In this document: positions 26,144 through 35,111 of the stretch, piece after piece
Layout of the letters: each line of letters opens with the position of its first letter
Numbering within the stretch: position 1 is the first letter of the stretch
From: Streptomyces asiaticus
GTDB lineage: Bacteria; Actinomycetota; Actinomycetes; Streptomycetales; Streptomycetaceae
Assembly: GCF_018138715.1 (NCBI RefSeq)
Contig: NZ_JAGSHX010000006.1
Coordinates: 9,486,001 to 9,550,000 of the forward strand
DNA: 64,000 nucleotides
Reading direction: 5' to 3'
Position numbers and translations under genes: made by a program
Notes under the pieces: generated by a model
Database searches by the model: none
What the model was told of the DNA's origin: nothing
Seen by the model: only the letters and a program-made list of their open reading frames with translations

Positions 26144-27234
26144 GCGACCGCGTCGGTCAGCCGGACGGCGGCGTCGTCGGCGAACAGCCGGTGGCCCGCC
26201 GCGATACGGCGCTCCCGCCACGCGGAGGGTTCGGTGAGCGCGTCGAGCAGCCGCACCAGCTCCCATGAGTCCCGCGCGTGGTCCGAGAGCCCCAGCGCGG
26301 CCATCCGCCGGACGCCCTCGCGGCCATGGCCCGGGATGGGGCGGTAACCGATCACGGGCACCCCGGTGGCCAGTGCCTCCAGCGCGGTCTGACCGGCCGC
26401 GTTGTCCACCTCGGCCCGTACGGCGGACAGCAGACCGGGCATGTCCGGCTCCCAGCCGAGGGCCGCCACCTCCGGGCGGCGCGACAGCTCGGCGCGCAGC
26501 CGTTCGTCCCGGCCGCACAGCACCACCGGCAGATACCCCGCCCCGGACACCAGCCGCGCGGTGTCCGCCACCCGTGTGCCCGCGCCCCACGCCCCCACGG
26601 ACAGCAGCACCGGCGGCCTCCCGGGCGCGAGCGCGCCCAAGCGCCGCCGCCACCGCGCCGCCCCCCGCGCCGGGCCGAAGAAGCGCGCCGCCACCACCGG
26701 CCCGGTGGCCACCGACGGGCGGCCCAGCGCACGGCGCACGGTGTCCGCGGCGTCCGGGGTGACACACAGATGCAGATCGTTGCCCGGGTGCAGCCACTGG
26801 CGGTGCACCGCGAAGTCGGTCACCACCACCGCGCTGGGCACCCCCAGGGCCCCGCGCGCCCGCAGCCTGCCGGTCAGCTGCGCGGCCAGATGGAACACCG
26901 GGACCACCACATCCGGCCGCTCCCGCGCCACCAGCGCCAGCAGCCGGTCCTCGGCGAGCGCGGCCAGCGGGGCGCTGCCCGGCCGGGGGCCCCTGCCGGG
27001 GCGGAAGAACGCCCGGTAGATGCCCTCGTACAGCACCGGGGCGCGGCGGATGGTCGTCCGGTAGAACGAACGCAGCCCCGCCCCGATCCGGTGCGGCAGC
27101 AACTCCAGCACATCCACCCGACCGGCCCCCTGGCCCCGCTCCTCCAGCCTGCGGACCAGCTCGGCGGCGACCGCGTCATGTCCGGCTCCCATCCCGGCGC
27201 TGACAACGAGAAAGCGTGCCGACAGCGGGTGCAT
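26125..27234 (-). CDS. MGDG-synthase-like (GT28-type) glycosyltransferase
   Basis: 369 residues. The N-terminus FLVVSAGMGAGHDAVAAELVRRL carries the GxGH loop of MGDG synthases, MurG and YpfP. The C-terminal half has VPVIGYRPIPGHGREGVRRM, near the nucleotide-sugar site, and WEPDMPGLLSAVRAEVDNAAGQTALEALATG, the typical acceptor/donor-binding stretch. It probably glycosylates a lipid at the inner membrane face. GGAGG precedes ATG 27234. The divergent neighbours (SDR, DMT transporter, polysaccharide deacetylase) suggest envelope glycolipid or glycan modification, as inference. Confidence 0.85.
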   Translation of the reverse strand: MHPLSARFLVVSAGMGAGHDAVAAELVRRLEERGQGAGRVDVLELLPHRIGAGLRSFYRTTIRRAPVLYEGIYRAFFRPGRGPRPGSAPLAALAEDRLLALVARERPDVVVPVFHLAAQLTGRLRARGALGVPSAVVVTDFAVHRQWLHPGNDLHLCVTPDAADTVRRALGRPSVATGPVVAARFFGPARGAARWRRRLGALAPGRPPVLLSVGAWGAGTRVADTARLVSGAGYLPVVLCGRDERLRAELSRRPEVAALGWEPDMPGLLSAVRAEVDNAAGQTALEALATGVPVIGYRPIPGHGREGVRRMAALGLSDHARDSWELVRLLDALTEPSAWRERRIAAGHRLFADDAAVRLTDAVARAAVR

Positions 27235-27369
27235 GACCACCTCCGATGGTGCGAGGCGCGGCTCCTCATGGCTCACTGGAGGTATCCGCTCCGCATGCCG
27301 TCAAACCGCGCGCTCGACGGCCGGTGACCCAGGACCAGCGGCCGGTCGGCGGCGAGACAGGGAGATGCC

Positions 27370-28188
27370 ATGATCCGCCCCCTCCCGGACACACCCCTGG
27401 ATCGCGGCCAGGTGCGGGACACCGGGCACCCGGCAGCCACCGGGACGAGGGTCGCGCTGGTGACCGGCGCCTCCTCGGGCATCGGGGCCGCGATCGCCGA
27501 CCGGATCGCGGCCGAGGGCGGATGGCGGCTGCTGGTCAGCGGCCGCCACCGGGAACGGCTCGACCGCGTGGCCGCCAGGACGTCGGCCCTCGCCCTCCCC
27601 GTCGACCTGGCCGCGCCGGAGGGCCCGGAGGCGCTCGTCCAAGACGCCCTCCGTGCCGCCGGACGGGTGGATCTGCTGGTCGCGGGGGCGGGCGTGGGCT
27701 GGGCGGGTCCCTTCGCCACCATGCCGCCCGCCGCCATCGACCAGGTGGTCCGGGTGGATCTGCTCGCCGCGATGCGCCTGGTCCGCATGGTCGTCCCCCG
27801 GATGGAGGCCGAGCGGCGCGGACACATCGTGCTGATCGGCTCGGTGGCCGGGACCGTCGGGGTGCGCGGCGAGGCGGTGTACTCCGCCGCCAAGGCCGCG
27901 CTCGGCGTCTTCGCCGACGCCCTGCGCCACGAGCTGGGCCGGGCAGGTGTGCGCGTCACCCATGTGGTCCCCGGCGTGGTGGACACCCCGTTCTTCGCCC
28001 GGCGCGGCGCCCCGTACACCCGGCGGCTGCCCCGCCCGCTGCCGCCCGAGCGGATCGCCGACGCGGTCTGGGACGCGGTCGAGCGCGGGCGGGACGAGGT
28101 GTACGTACCGGCCTGGATGCGGCTGCCCGCGGTGGTCCGGGCCCTGGCCCCCCGGCTGTACCACCGGTTGGCCACACGCTTCGGGTGA
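27370..28188 (+). CDS. Short-chain dehydrogenase/reductase
   Basis: 272 residues. TGASSGIG is at 32-39; the usual NNAG is replaced by AGAG. Catalytic Ser is in LIGSVAG and YxxxK in YSAAK. The C-terminal [24 protein letters not shown] resembles membrane-associated SDRs that act on lipids or sterols. GGGAG precedes ATG 27370. It is first gene of a three-gene operon with a DMT transporter and a polysaccharide deacetylase. Confidence 0.85.
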   Translation: MIRPLPDTPLDRGQVRDTGHPAATGTRVALVTGASSGIGAAIADRIAAEGGWRLLVSGRHRERLDRVAARTSALALPVDLAAPEGPEALVQDALRAAGRVDLLVAGAGVGWAGPFATMPPAAIDQVVRVDLLAAMRLVRMVVPRMEAERRGHIVLIGSVAGTVGVRGEAVYSAAKAALGVFADALRHELGRAGVRVTHVVPGVVDTPFFARRGAPYTRRLPRPLPPERIADAVWDAVERGRDEVYVPAWMRLPAVVRALAPRLYHRLATRFG

Positions 28189-28194
28189 CCCCCG

Positions 28195-29148
28195 GTGAGC
28201 GCCCTGACCGTGGTACTGGCCCTGCTGTCCGCCCTGGGCAACGGCGCGGCCTCGGTACTCCAGCGGCGGGCCGCGATGGACCAGGTCCGGGAGGAACGGG
28301 GCGACGGCGGGCCGATGCGGAGCCTGCTGCGGCTGGCGCGGCTGCTGCGCCGCCCGTTCTGGCTGGCCGGTCTCGCCGCGATGATGGTGTCGGCGGTGGC
28401 GCAGGTGGGCGCGCTGGCGGTCGGACGGCTCTCGGTGGTCCAGCCGCTGCTGGTGAGCGAGCTGCTGTTCACCCTGGTGGTCGGCAGTCTGGTGTTCCGC
28501 CACCGCCCGGACGGCCGGACCTGGCTGTCGTTCGTGATGCTCGCCGCGGGGCTTGCGCTCTTCCTGGTGGCGGCCGACCCCTCCAGCGGCGCGCACACGG
28601 CACGCAACGGCCGCTGGATGCCCGTGGGCGTGGTGGTGGCCATCGCCGTGGGCGCCCTGATCGCGGTGGCCCGGGTGGTGCGCGGGGCCGCGCGCGCCGT
28701 CGCCCTCGGCAGCGCCACCGCCGCCTGCTTCGCCTGCACCGCGGCGCTGATCAAGGAGCTGACCGGGCGGTTCGGCGGCGGGGTGGTGGAGGTGCTCACC
28801 GGCTGGCCGCTGTACGCGGTGTGCGCCGTGGGACTGCTGAGCTTCCTGCTGCTCCAGAGCACCCTGCGCGCGGGCACCCTGGCCGCCTCGCAGCCCGCGC
28901 TCACCCTCGGCGACGCTCTGGTCAGCATCGCGCTGGGCTGGGTGCTGTTCGGCGAGCGCGTCGAGCTGGGGCTGCGCATCGTGCCCGAGGTGGCCGGGAT
29001 CCTGCTGATGGCGGCCGGCATCGTGGGCCTGACCCGCTCGCCCGCCATGTGCGGCGGCTGGGACCAGGCTGTCCCCGAAGCGCCGCGGAGCGCGGGGACA
29101 CCGCTCCCCGGAGGGCGGAGCGGCCCCGGCGGCGAGGGAACACCATGA
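28195..29148 (+). CDS. DMT-superfamily (EamA-like) membrane transporter
   Basis: 317 residues with about nine hydrophobic helices in two repeats. The first ends with VVQPLLVSELLFTLVVGSLVF and the second with ASQPALTLGDALVSIALGWVLFGE, both carrying the P-x-L...E/D pattern of small drug/metabolite transporters. GTG 28195 follows the SDR stop by 6 bp, with weak ribosome site, so translation is probably coupled. The C-terminal 45 residues are hydrophilic and low in complexity. Its stop overlaps the deacetylase ATG. The substrate is unknown; a lipid or sugar precursor would fit the neighbours. Confidence 0.8.
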   Translation: MSALTVVLALLSALGNGAASVLQRRAAMDQVREERGDGGPMRSLLRLARLLRRPFWLAGLAAMMVSAVAQVGALAVGRLSVVQPLLVSELLFTLVVGSLVFRHRPDGRTWLSFVMLAAGLALFLVAADPSSGAHTARNGRWMPVGVVVAIAVGALIAVARVVRGAARAVALGSATAACFACTAALIKELTGRFGGGVVEVLTGWPLYAVCAVGLLSFLLLQSTLRAGTLAASQPALTLGDALVSIALGWVLFGERVELGLRIVPEVAGILLMAAGIVGLTRSPAMCGGWDQAVPEAPRSAGTPLPGGRSGPGGEGTP

Positions 29149-29879
29149 GCGCGCGCCACCGCTCCGGTGTCCTGGTGCGCAACGCGGCGCTGCTCGCGGC
29201 GGCCGCGCACCTCGCACCCGCCGGTACCTGGCTGCCCGGGCCCCGGCGCGCCCTGTTCCCCGCCCTGGCGGGCCGCGGACGGCGCGACCATGTGGCCCTC
29301 ACCTTCGACGACGGACCCGATCCACGCACCACTCCGCGCTTCCTCCAGGTGCTGGACGAGCTCGGCGTCCGCGCCACCTTCTTCGTCCTGGGGGACGGTG
29401 TGACGCGCTTCCCGCACACCACGCTGGAGCTCGTCCGCCGGGGCCATGAGCTCGCCGTCCACGGCTGGACCCACAGCCGCCCCTGGCTGCCCACGGTGTC
29501 CCGGGACGCCCACGAGGTGGCCCGGGCCGCCCGCGCGATCCGGCTGGTCACCGGCGTGGTGCCGCGGTGGTACCGGCCGCCGTACGGCATCCTCACCGGC
29601 GGCCGCTGGCTGGCGGCGGCCCGGGCCGGGCTCACCCCGGTCCTCTGGTCGGCCTGGGGGCGCGACTGGACCGAGGACGCCACCGGGGGTTCGGTGGCCG
29701 CCACCGTACGGCGCGATCTGCGCGGCGGGGCGACCGTTCTGCTGCACGACACCGACCGCGCCGCGGCCACGGGCTGCTGGCGCGCCACGCTGGCCGCGCT
29801 GCCCGTGCTGGTGGCGGAGTGCCGGGCCGCGGGTCTGGAGGTGGGGCCGCTGGCCGAGCACGGGATACGACGCCGATGA
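29145..29879 (+). CDS. Polysaccharide deacetylase family (NodB domain) protein
   Basis: 244 residues. A short hydrophobic N-terminus (VRNAALLAAAAHLAPAG) is followed by NodB motifs: TFDDGPDPR (catalytic Asp and metal Asp), HGWTHSRPW (metal His pair), RPPYG, and VLLHDTD near the end. Metal-dependent N- or O-deacetylation of a cell-surface glycan or lipid-linked sugar is expected. ATG 29145 overlaps the transporter stop (ATGA). It is last gene of the SDR-DMT-deacetylase operon and ends 2 bp before the convergent fumC stop. Confidence 0.9.
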   Translation: MSARHRSGVLVRNAALLAAAAHLAPAGTWLPGPRRALFPALAGRGRRDHVALTFDDGPDPRTTPRFLQVLDELGVRATFFVLGDGVTRFPHTTLELVRRGHELAVHGWTHSRPWLPTVSRDAHEVARAARAIRLVTGVVPRWYRPPYGILTGGRWLAAARAGLTPVLWSAWGRDWTEDATGGSVAATVRRDLRGGATVLLHDTDRAAATGCWRATLAALPVLVAECRAAGLEVGPLAEHGIRRR

Positions 29880-29881
29880 GC

Positions 29882-31354
29882 TCAGCGGTCGCGCAGCCGG
29901 GCCATCTTCCGGGGGTCCACGATCCGGTCGAAGTCCTCGGCGCCGATGTGGCCGCTGGCGATGGCCGCCTCGCGCAGGGTCGTTCCCTCGGCGGCGGCCT
30001 TACGGGCGATCTCGGCGGCCTTGTCGTGGCCGATCCGCGGGGACAGCGCGGTGACCAGCATCAGCGAACGGGCCAGGTACTCGTCGATCCGCTCGCGGTT
30101 CAGCTCGACGCCCTCGACGCAGTACGCGCGCAGCTTCTCGCAGGCGTCGGCGAGGATGCGCGCGGAGTGCAGGAAGTCGCTGATGACCAGCGGCCGTGCC
30201 GCGTTGAGCTGGAAGTTCCCCCGGGTGCCCGCGTGCGCCACGGCGGCGTCGTCGGAGAGCACCTGGGTGCACACCATCATCATGGCCTCGCACTGCGTCG
30301 GGTTGACCTTGCCGGGCATGCTGGAGCTGCCGGGCTCGTTCGCGGGCAGCGTCAGCTCCCCGATCCCGCCGTGCGGGCCGGAGGCGAGCCAGCGGATATC
30401 GTCGGCGATCTTCATCAGGGGGACGGCGAGGCCCCGCAGCCCGGCGGAGGCGGCCACCACGGTGTCCACACCGCTCTGCGCCGCGAACGAGTTGGACGCC
30501 ACCTTGAACGGATGGCCGGTGGCGACGGCGATCTCCCGGGCCACCGCCGGGCCGAAGCCCTCGGGGGCGCCCAGACCGGTGCCGACCGCCGTGCCACCGA
30601 TGGCGAGCTGGTACAGATCCGGCAGCGTGGCCCGCAGCCGCTCCAGCGCGTCGGAGAGCTGGGCGGCGTAGCCGGACCACTCCTGCCCCACGGAGAGGGG
30701 GACCGCGTCCCGCAGATGGGTGCGGCCGGTCTTGACGATCTCGTACCAGGCCCGGGACTTGGCGGCGATGGCCTGCTGGAGCAGACTGACCTGCGGCAGC
30801 AGCGGGTCGTGCAGGACGCGCACCGCGGCGATGTGCATGGCCGTGGGGAACGTGTCGTTGGAGGACTGCCCCAGATTGACGTGGTCGTTGGGGTGCACCG
30901 GCTCCTTGCTGCCCACGACGCCGCCGACCAGCTGAATCGCGCGATTGCTGATGACCTCGTTGACGTTCATATGGGTCTGGGTGCCGGAACCGGCCTGCCA
31001 CACATACAGCGGGAAGTGGTCGTCCAGCGCACCGGAGACCACCTCGTCGGCCACATGCGCGATCAGATCCGCCTGCCATCCGGCCAGCCGCCCCTCCCGG
31101 CCGTTGACCAGCGCGGCGGCCTTCTTCACATAGCCGTAGGCGTGGTACACCGCCTTGGGCATACGGTCGTCACCGATCGCGAAGTGGACCAGGGCCCGCT
31201 GGGTCTGGGCGCCCCAGTACCGGTCGGCCGGGACCTCGACGGACCCCAGCGCGTCCGTCTCCCGCCGGGTGCCGGTGGCATCGATGCGGGTGGGCAGGTC
31301 CCGCCGCACCCTCGGGGTGCCCTGGGCGCCCCGGCGCCGGTGGGGCGTGTTCAT
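29882..31354 (-). CDS. fumC: Class II fumarate hydratase
   Basis: 490 residues; slightly long because of a 28-residue basic N-terminal extension. The superfamily signature GSSSMPGKVNP is intact, as are TGRTHLRDAVPL, SSNDTFPTAMH and NVNEVISNRAI. It catalyses reversible hydration of fumarate to malate in the TCA cycle, without an iron-sulfur cluster. GGGAG lies 9 bases before ATG 31354. It stands alone here and may be a second copy, since Streptomyces usually also carry a housekeeping fumarase elsewhere. Confidence 0.92.
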   Translation of the reverse strand: MNTPHRRRGAQGTPRVRRDLPTRIDATGTRRETDALGSVEVPADRYWGAQTQRALVHFAIGDDRMPKAVYHAYGYVKKAAALVNGREGRLAGWQADLIAHVADEVVSGALDDHFPLYVWQAGSGTQTHMNVNEVISNRAIQLVGGVVGSKEPVHPNDHVNLGQSSNDTFPTAMHIAAVRVLHDPLLPQVSLLQQAIAAKSRAWYEIVKTGRTHLRDAVPLSVGQEWSGYAAQLSDALERLRATLPDLYQLAIGGTAVGTGLGAPEGFGPAVAREIAVATGHPFKVASNSFAAQSGVDTVVAASAGLRGLAVPLMKIADDIRWLASGPHGGIGELTLPANEPGSSSMPGKVNPTQCEAMMMVCTQVLSDDAAVAHAGTRGNFQLNAARPLVISDFLHSARILADACEKLRAYCVEGVELNRERIDEYLARSLMLVTALSPRIGHDKAAEIARKAAAEGTTLREAAIASGHIGAEDFDRIVDPRKMARLRDR

Positions 31355-31597
31355 CGCGTGCTCTCCCAGACGGAGGGCAGCCCATCCATACGCACACTCC
31401 GCTCACGGCTGTTGCCCTCCCCGCCAGTGTCGCTCCGCACCGGCCCGGCCGCATCCGGCCGGAGGCGGCGGCGCCCGGGTCGGTCCGGCCGTCGAGTGGG
31501 CGTCGTTCGCGTATCCCTCGGCTACATCGCCTTCGCCGTCCTCACCGGGGCCATCGCCGTCGTCTGACCCCGGCCGTCAGTCCGGCCCTCCGGGACG

Positions 31598-32548
31598 TCA
31601 GATCCGGGTGCGCAGCCGGATGAGGGTGCCGTCCGCGTCGGCCTGCATCTGCACCACGTCGCACAGCATGCGGACGCCCCACAGCCCGAACCCGGGCTCG
31701 GAGTCGGCCGGCGGGGCGAAGCCCCACAGCGCGTCCGGGTACCAGTGGCCGGGCCCGGAGATCTCGCAGACCAGATCGCCGTCGTGGACCCAGGTGCCCA
31801 GCCGCGCGGGGGCACCGCCGTGCCGGATCGCGGTGGTGGACACCTCGCTCACGGCCGCGACCATGTTGCGCAGCGCGTCATGGCCCATGCCGTGCCGGCC
31901 GGCCCGCTCGGCCACGAAGGTGCGCACGGCGTCCAGGTCGGTCGAGACGATCGACACGGACTCGGCCGTGCGCGGGGCGGACGGCAGGGGGCGCCGGTCG
32001 CAGGTGGCGCTGAACGGGCCGGGGTCGGTGTAGGCGTCGCTCTTCTCCGGCCCGTGGCCGTCGATGATCTCGGGGTGGGTCTGGCGCGCGTAGGCGAGGA
32101 TCTCGGGGTGCAGCAGACGCCGGTCATAGCAGCAGATGGCGCGGGCGCCGGAGTGGGCGAAGGCCGCGTTGACGATCGACTCGTAGCGAGCCCACTCCAC
32201 CACCTCGAGCGGGGTGCGGCCCTGCCACACCGGTTCGGCGATCACCCGGACCCGGCGCGGCTTCTCGGCCTTCACGAAGGAGTCATAGGCGGCGATGGTC
32301 TTGACCGGGTGCTGGTACCAGCTGAGCGCCTCCTCGAACTGCACCGCCTTGGCGTCCTGCCCGAGCGCGTCCCGCAGCGCGTCGATGTTGGAGGTGGCCG
32401 CGACGACGGCCACGGCGTCGTCCGCCGCCAGGCCCTCGCGGAGGAACGGGACGCAGATATCGACCACTTCATCCTCGTCGCGGTAGAGGAATCCGCGATG
32501 CATCATCGCATCGCGGTGGTCCGCGACGGGGCTGCTCGGGCTGGTCAT
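31598..32548 (-). CDS. MEDS-domain sensor with RsbW-like HATPase (anti-sigma type kinase)
   Basis: 316 residues. Residues about 12-185 are a MEDS/DcmR-type sensor (HRGFLYRDEDEVVDICVPFLREGL, the CYDRR motif after AICC, HPEI). Residues about 205-316 are a HATPase of the RsbW family with N box NMVAAVSEVSTTAIRHGG and GFGLWGVRMLCD. Such proteins are abundant in Streptomyces and probably switch anti-sigma or anti-anti-sigma partners. GGGAGG precedes ATG 32548; a longer frame to 32662 has no site. It is divergent from the hydrolase at 32699. Confidence 0.85.
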   Translation of the reverse strand: MTSPSSPVADHRDAMMHRGFLYRDEDEVVDICVPFLREGLAADDAVAVVAATSNIDALRDALGQDAKAVQFEEALSWYQHPVKTIAAYDSFVKAEKPRRVRVIAEPVWQGRTPLEVVEWARYESIVNAAFAHSGARAICCYDRRLLHPEILAYARQTHPEIIDGHGPEKSDAYTDPGPFSATCDRRPLPSAPRTAESVSIVSTDLDAVRTFVAERAGRHGMGHDALRNMVAAVSEVSTTAIRHGGAPARLGTWVHDGDLVCEISGPGHWYPDALWGFAPPADSEPGFGLWGVRMLCDVVQMQADADGTLIRLRTRI

Positions 32549-32698
32549 CGGGCCTCCCTGGGCTCGGCCGGCGAAAACACGCGGTGCGTCATCGAATTTC
32601 CGGACGGTATAGCGCAGTCTGCCACTTCTCCGGCCCGGCGCGCAGCCCGTTCCAACCAACATGGACGGCGTCCTGACGGTGCATTAGCATCCTCCGGC

Positions 32699-33580
32699 GT
32701 GACAGAGCTGAAGAACATCAACGCAAATGGACTTGATTTCGGGTATTTCGAAGCGGGCCCGGCCGACGCCCCATTGGCGCTCTGCTTGCACGGCTTCCCG
32801 GACTCCGCGCATTCCTGGCGTCATCTGCTTCCCGCGCTCGCGGACGCGGGCTACCACGCCGTGGCGCCCTTCATGAGGGGCTACGCGCCCAGCGGCATAC
32901 CCGCCGACGGCGCCTACCAGGCGGGTGCGATCGCCGCGGACGCCAACGCGCTCCACGAGGCGTTCGGCGGCGACGGCGACGCCGTGCTCATCGGCCACGA
33001 CTGGGGCGCCATCGCCGCGTACGGCGCCACCGGCAGCGCCCCCGAGCGCTGGCGGCGCGCGGTCACGATGTCGGTGCCCCCGCTGGGCGGGGTGCTGGCC
33101 GACTTCTTCAACTATGACTACGGCCAGTTCAAGCGCTCCTTCTACATCTTCCTGTTCCAGACGCCGCTGGCCGAGGCCGGGGCGGCGGCGCACGACATGG
33201 CCCTGATCGACGGTCTGTGGCGCGACTGGTCGCCCGGGTACAAGGACGCCGCCGAGGACATCGCGCACGTCAAGGAGAGCCTGCGGGACCCGGCCCACCT
33301 CGCCGCCGCGATCGGCTACTACCGGGCGCTGTTCGACCCGTCGCGGCATGTGGCGGCGTACGCGGCCGAGCAGGAGGCGGTCACCGGGACCGGGGAGGTC
33401 CCCATCCTCTATCTGCACGGCACCGACGACGGCTGCATCGGCGCCGATGTCGTCCAGGGGGCCCCGGACCACCTGCCCGCGGGCTCGCGGATGGAACTGG
33501 TCGACGGCGCCGGGCACTTCCTCCACCTGGAGCGGCCCGAGCGGATCAACCGGGAGGTCCTGGCCTGGCTCGCCGGGTGA
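32699..33580 (+). CDS. Alpha/beta hydrolase, epoxide-hydrolase-like
   Basis: 293 residues. The oxyanion motif is HGFPDSAHSW, the nucleophile elbow GHDWGA puts Asp (not Ser) at the centre, the acid is in YLHGTDDGCI, and the catalytic His in GAGHFLHLERPE. An Asp nucleophile points to epoxide hydrolase or haloalkane dehalogenase chemistry; the WRHLLPAL lid pattern is EH-like. GTG 32699 lies in the gap after the divergent MEDS gene, with no clear ribosome site. It is monocistronic. Confidence 0.85.
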   Translation: MTELKNINANGLDFGYFEAGPADAPLALCLHGFPDSAHSWRHLLPALADAGYHAVAPFMRGYAPSGIPADGAYQAGAIAADANALHEAFGGDGDAVLIGHDWGAIAAYGATGSAPERWRRAVTMSVPPLGGVLADFFNYDYGQFKRSFYIFLFQTPLAEAGAAAHDMALIDGLWRDWSPGYKDAAEDIAHVKESLRDPAHLAAAIGYYRALFDPSRHVAAYAAEQEAVTGTGEVPILYLHGTDDGCIGADVVQGAPDHLPAGSRMELVDGAGHFLHLERPERINREVLAWLAG

Positions 33581-33607
33581 CCGGCAGGACCTGGGTGCGT
33601 GCCATGC

Positions 33608-33619
33608 CGCCATATGGCG
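33608..33619. repeat. 12-bp perfect palindrome CGCCATATGGCG
   Basis: It lies in the 221-bp gap between the hydrolase and the next gene, and could be an operator. A second palindrome, CGGTATACCG, lies at 33719-33728 within a direct repeat of TACCGCCG. The rest of the gap shows nothing I can assign. Confidence 0.3.
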
Positions 33620-33801
33620 TGTGACCAGGGCCTTTTCCAGCGCGGAACGCGATGCGGCCGTGGCGGTACCCCGACCGGGGCGGACCCGGTCGAGCCGCCG
33701 CGACCGTCGCTTTACCGCCGGTATACCGCCGCTGATCCGCCCTCTTCCATGCTGGACGCATCGCTACAGCCGCCCGGTAGGGACGCGTCTGGAGAGGGCC
33801 T

Positions 33802-34125
33802 GTGAACGTCGACCAGCAGCATCAGCCTCATGTCGAGGACGAACCCCTCTACGCCTGGAGCACCTTTCAGCTCTGCGGCGGGGTGGAGGGGTCCGGCCCG
33901 AGCGGCACCTGCCGGGCCGAACGCACCGCCCGTGCCTGTCTCGAAGCGGCGCTCCAGGCCACCGCGGCCCACTCCGGGGCGTACTCCTGGGGCCAGCTCA
34001 GCAGGGTGTCCGCGGATGTCGACCTGCCCTTCCACCTGTGGGCACGAGATCCGGTCGCCTGGGCCGAACCGGGGCCGAGGAAGACGGTCACGTGGCGTCC
34101 GGGCGCGGCTCCGCACCCGCAGTGA
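33802..34125 (+). CDS. Small hypothetical protein
   Basis: 107 residues from GTG 33802 with GAGAGGG upstream. The central sequence LYAWSTFQLCGG, then CRAERTARACLEAALQATAAHSGAYSWGQLSRV, looks like a short alpha/beta protein with regular helices. Three cysteines are present. Hydrophilic ends and normal codon use support it. I do not recognise the family; many Streptomyces genomes carry such small proteins next to DUF574 methyltransferases. The DUF574 gene follows 52 bp later. Confidence 0.6.
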   Translation: MNVDQQHQPHVEDEPLYAWSTFQLCGGVEGSGPSGTCRAERTARACLEAALQATAAHSGAYSWGQLSRVSADVDLPFHLWARDPVAWAEPGPRKTVTWRPGAAPHPQ

Positions 34126-34177
34126 TCCGGAACCGTCGGGGGTGAGGCGAGGCAGTGCTAGTGGTAAGGGAATCACG

Positions 34178-35011
34178 ATGAAGAGCAGCGGACCCGGCAT
34201 CGGGCTCAGGACGAGGGAGTGGCGGCCGGCCGACCACGGACGTCTTGCGGTCAGCGAGGCGAACCCGGCCAGGGTCTACAACTTTCTCGTCGGCGGCAAG
34301 GACAATTACCTCGCCGATTACGAGCAGGCTCAGCGATTTCTCGGTGTCGCACCGGAAGTCCGTGACACCGCGCTCTCCAATCGGAGATTTCTGCACCGTG
34401 CCGTCCGTCATCTCGCCGCCAGCGGAATCAGCCAATTCCTGGATATCGGCGCGGGATTGCCGGCGACCCCTAATGTGCATGAAATCGCCCAGGCCGTGAA
34501 TCCCCGGGCCCGGGTGGTCTACGCCGACAACGACCCCATCGTGGCGAGCCACGGCCAGGCCCGGCTCTCCGTCTCGGGCACCACGATGGTCAAGGCCGAC
34601 ATCCGCTCGCCCGAGGACCTCCTGGGGCATGAGGAGCTGCGGCGGCTGCTCGACCCCGCCCGGCCGGTCGCGATCCTGCTGACGCTCGTCCTCGACTACA
34701 TCGAGGACCTGGCGAACCCCGTCGGGATCGTCCGCAGGCTCATGGACTGGGCCGCGCCGGGCAGCTGTCTGGTCCTCTCCCACGCCACCGGTGACTTCAC
34801 CCTCGACACCGACCGGGACTGGGAGGTCATCAGCTTCGAGGGCCCGGTGTCCCTGGTCGCCCGCGACCGGGCCGGGATCATGGAGTTCTTCACCGGGCTC
34901 GAACTGCTCGCCCCTGGCCTGGTGCAACTGCCCTCCTGGCGCCCGACCATCGGCGCCGAGCCCGACCCGAGCCGGGTGTGGGCCTACGGCGGGGTGGCCC
35001 GCAAGCCGTAG
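34178..35011 (+). CDS. DUF574/SAM_MT19-type methyltransferase
   Basis: 277 residues. The signature opening is NPARVYNFLVGGKDNYLADYEQAQRF, characteristic of the large Streptomyces DUF574 family. The SAM site is QFLDIGAGLPATPNVHEIAQ, then VVYADNDPIV. Later, ILLTLVLDYIED and SHATGDF. Members are SAM-binding, predicted methyltransferases of unknown substrate, many under developmental control. AAGGGA precedes ATG 34178. It probably forms a pair with the small gene at 33802. Confidence 0.9.
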   Translation: MKSSGPGIGLRTREWRPADHGRLAVSEANPARVYNFLVGGKDNYLADYEQAQRFLGVAPEVRDTALSNRRFLHRAVRHLAASGISQFLDIGAGLPATPNVHEIAQAVNPRARVVYADNDPIVASHGQARLSVSGTTMVKADIRSPEDLLGHEELRRLLDPARPVAILLTLVLDYIEDLANPVGIVRRLMDWAAPGSCLVLSHATGDFTLDTDRDWEVISFEGPVSLVARDRAGIMEFFTGLELLAPGLVQLPSWRPTIGAEPDPSRVWAYGGVARKP

Positions 35012-35055
35012 CCCCGGCCGCACCTTCAGCCGTCCCCGGCCGCACCTTCAGCCGT
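35012..35055. repeat. 22-bp exact tandem duplication between convergent genes
   Basis: Two identical 22-bp units (35012-35033, 35034-35055), each starting CCCCGGCCGCACC and ending CAGCCGT, follow the DUF574 stop. A degenerate third copy follows. No T-run or clean hairpin is seen. It may still act as a transcription barrier between the convergent genes. Confidence 0.6.
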
Positions 35056-35111
35056 AGCCCCGGCGGCCCCTTCAGGGCCGCCTTCGCTCGACATCCGCCC
35101 CGGATCCCGCT

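Noticed and set aside
27273..29861. Two long minus-strand frames opposite the SDR-DMT-deacetylase operon
   Set aside because: The plus-strand genes have clear domain motifs and coupled starts; the opposite frames are compositional artefacts.
31486..31567. Short hydrophobic peptide ending GYIAFAVLTGAIAVV on the plus strand
   Set aside because: No ribosome site or reliable start. Could be real, but is too short to support.
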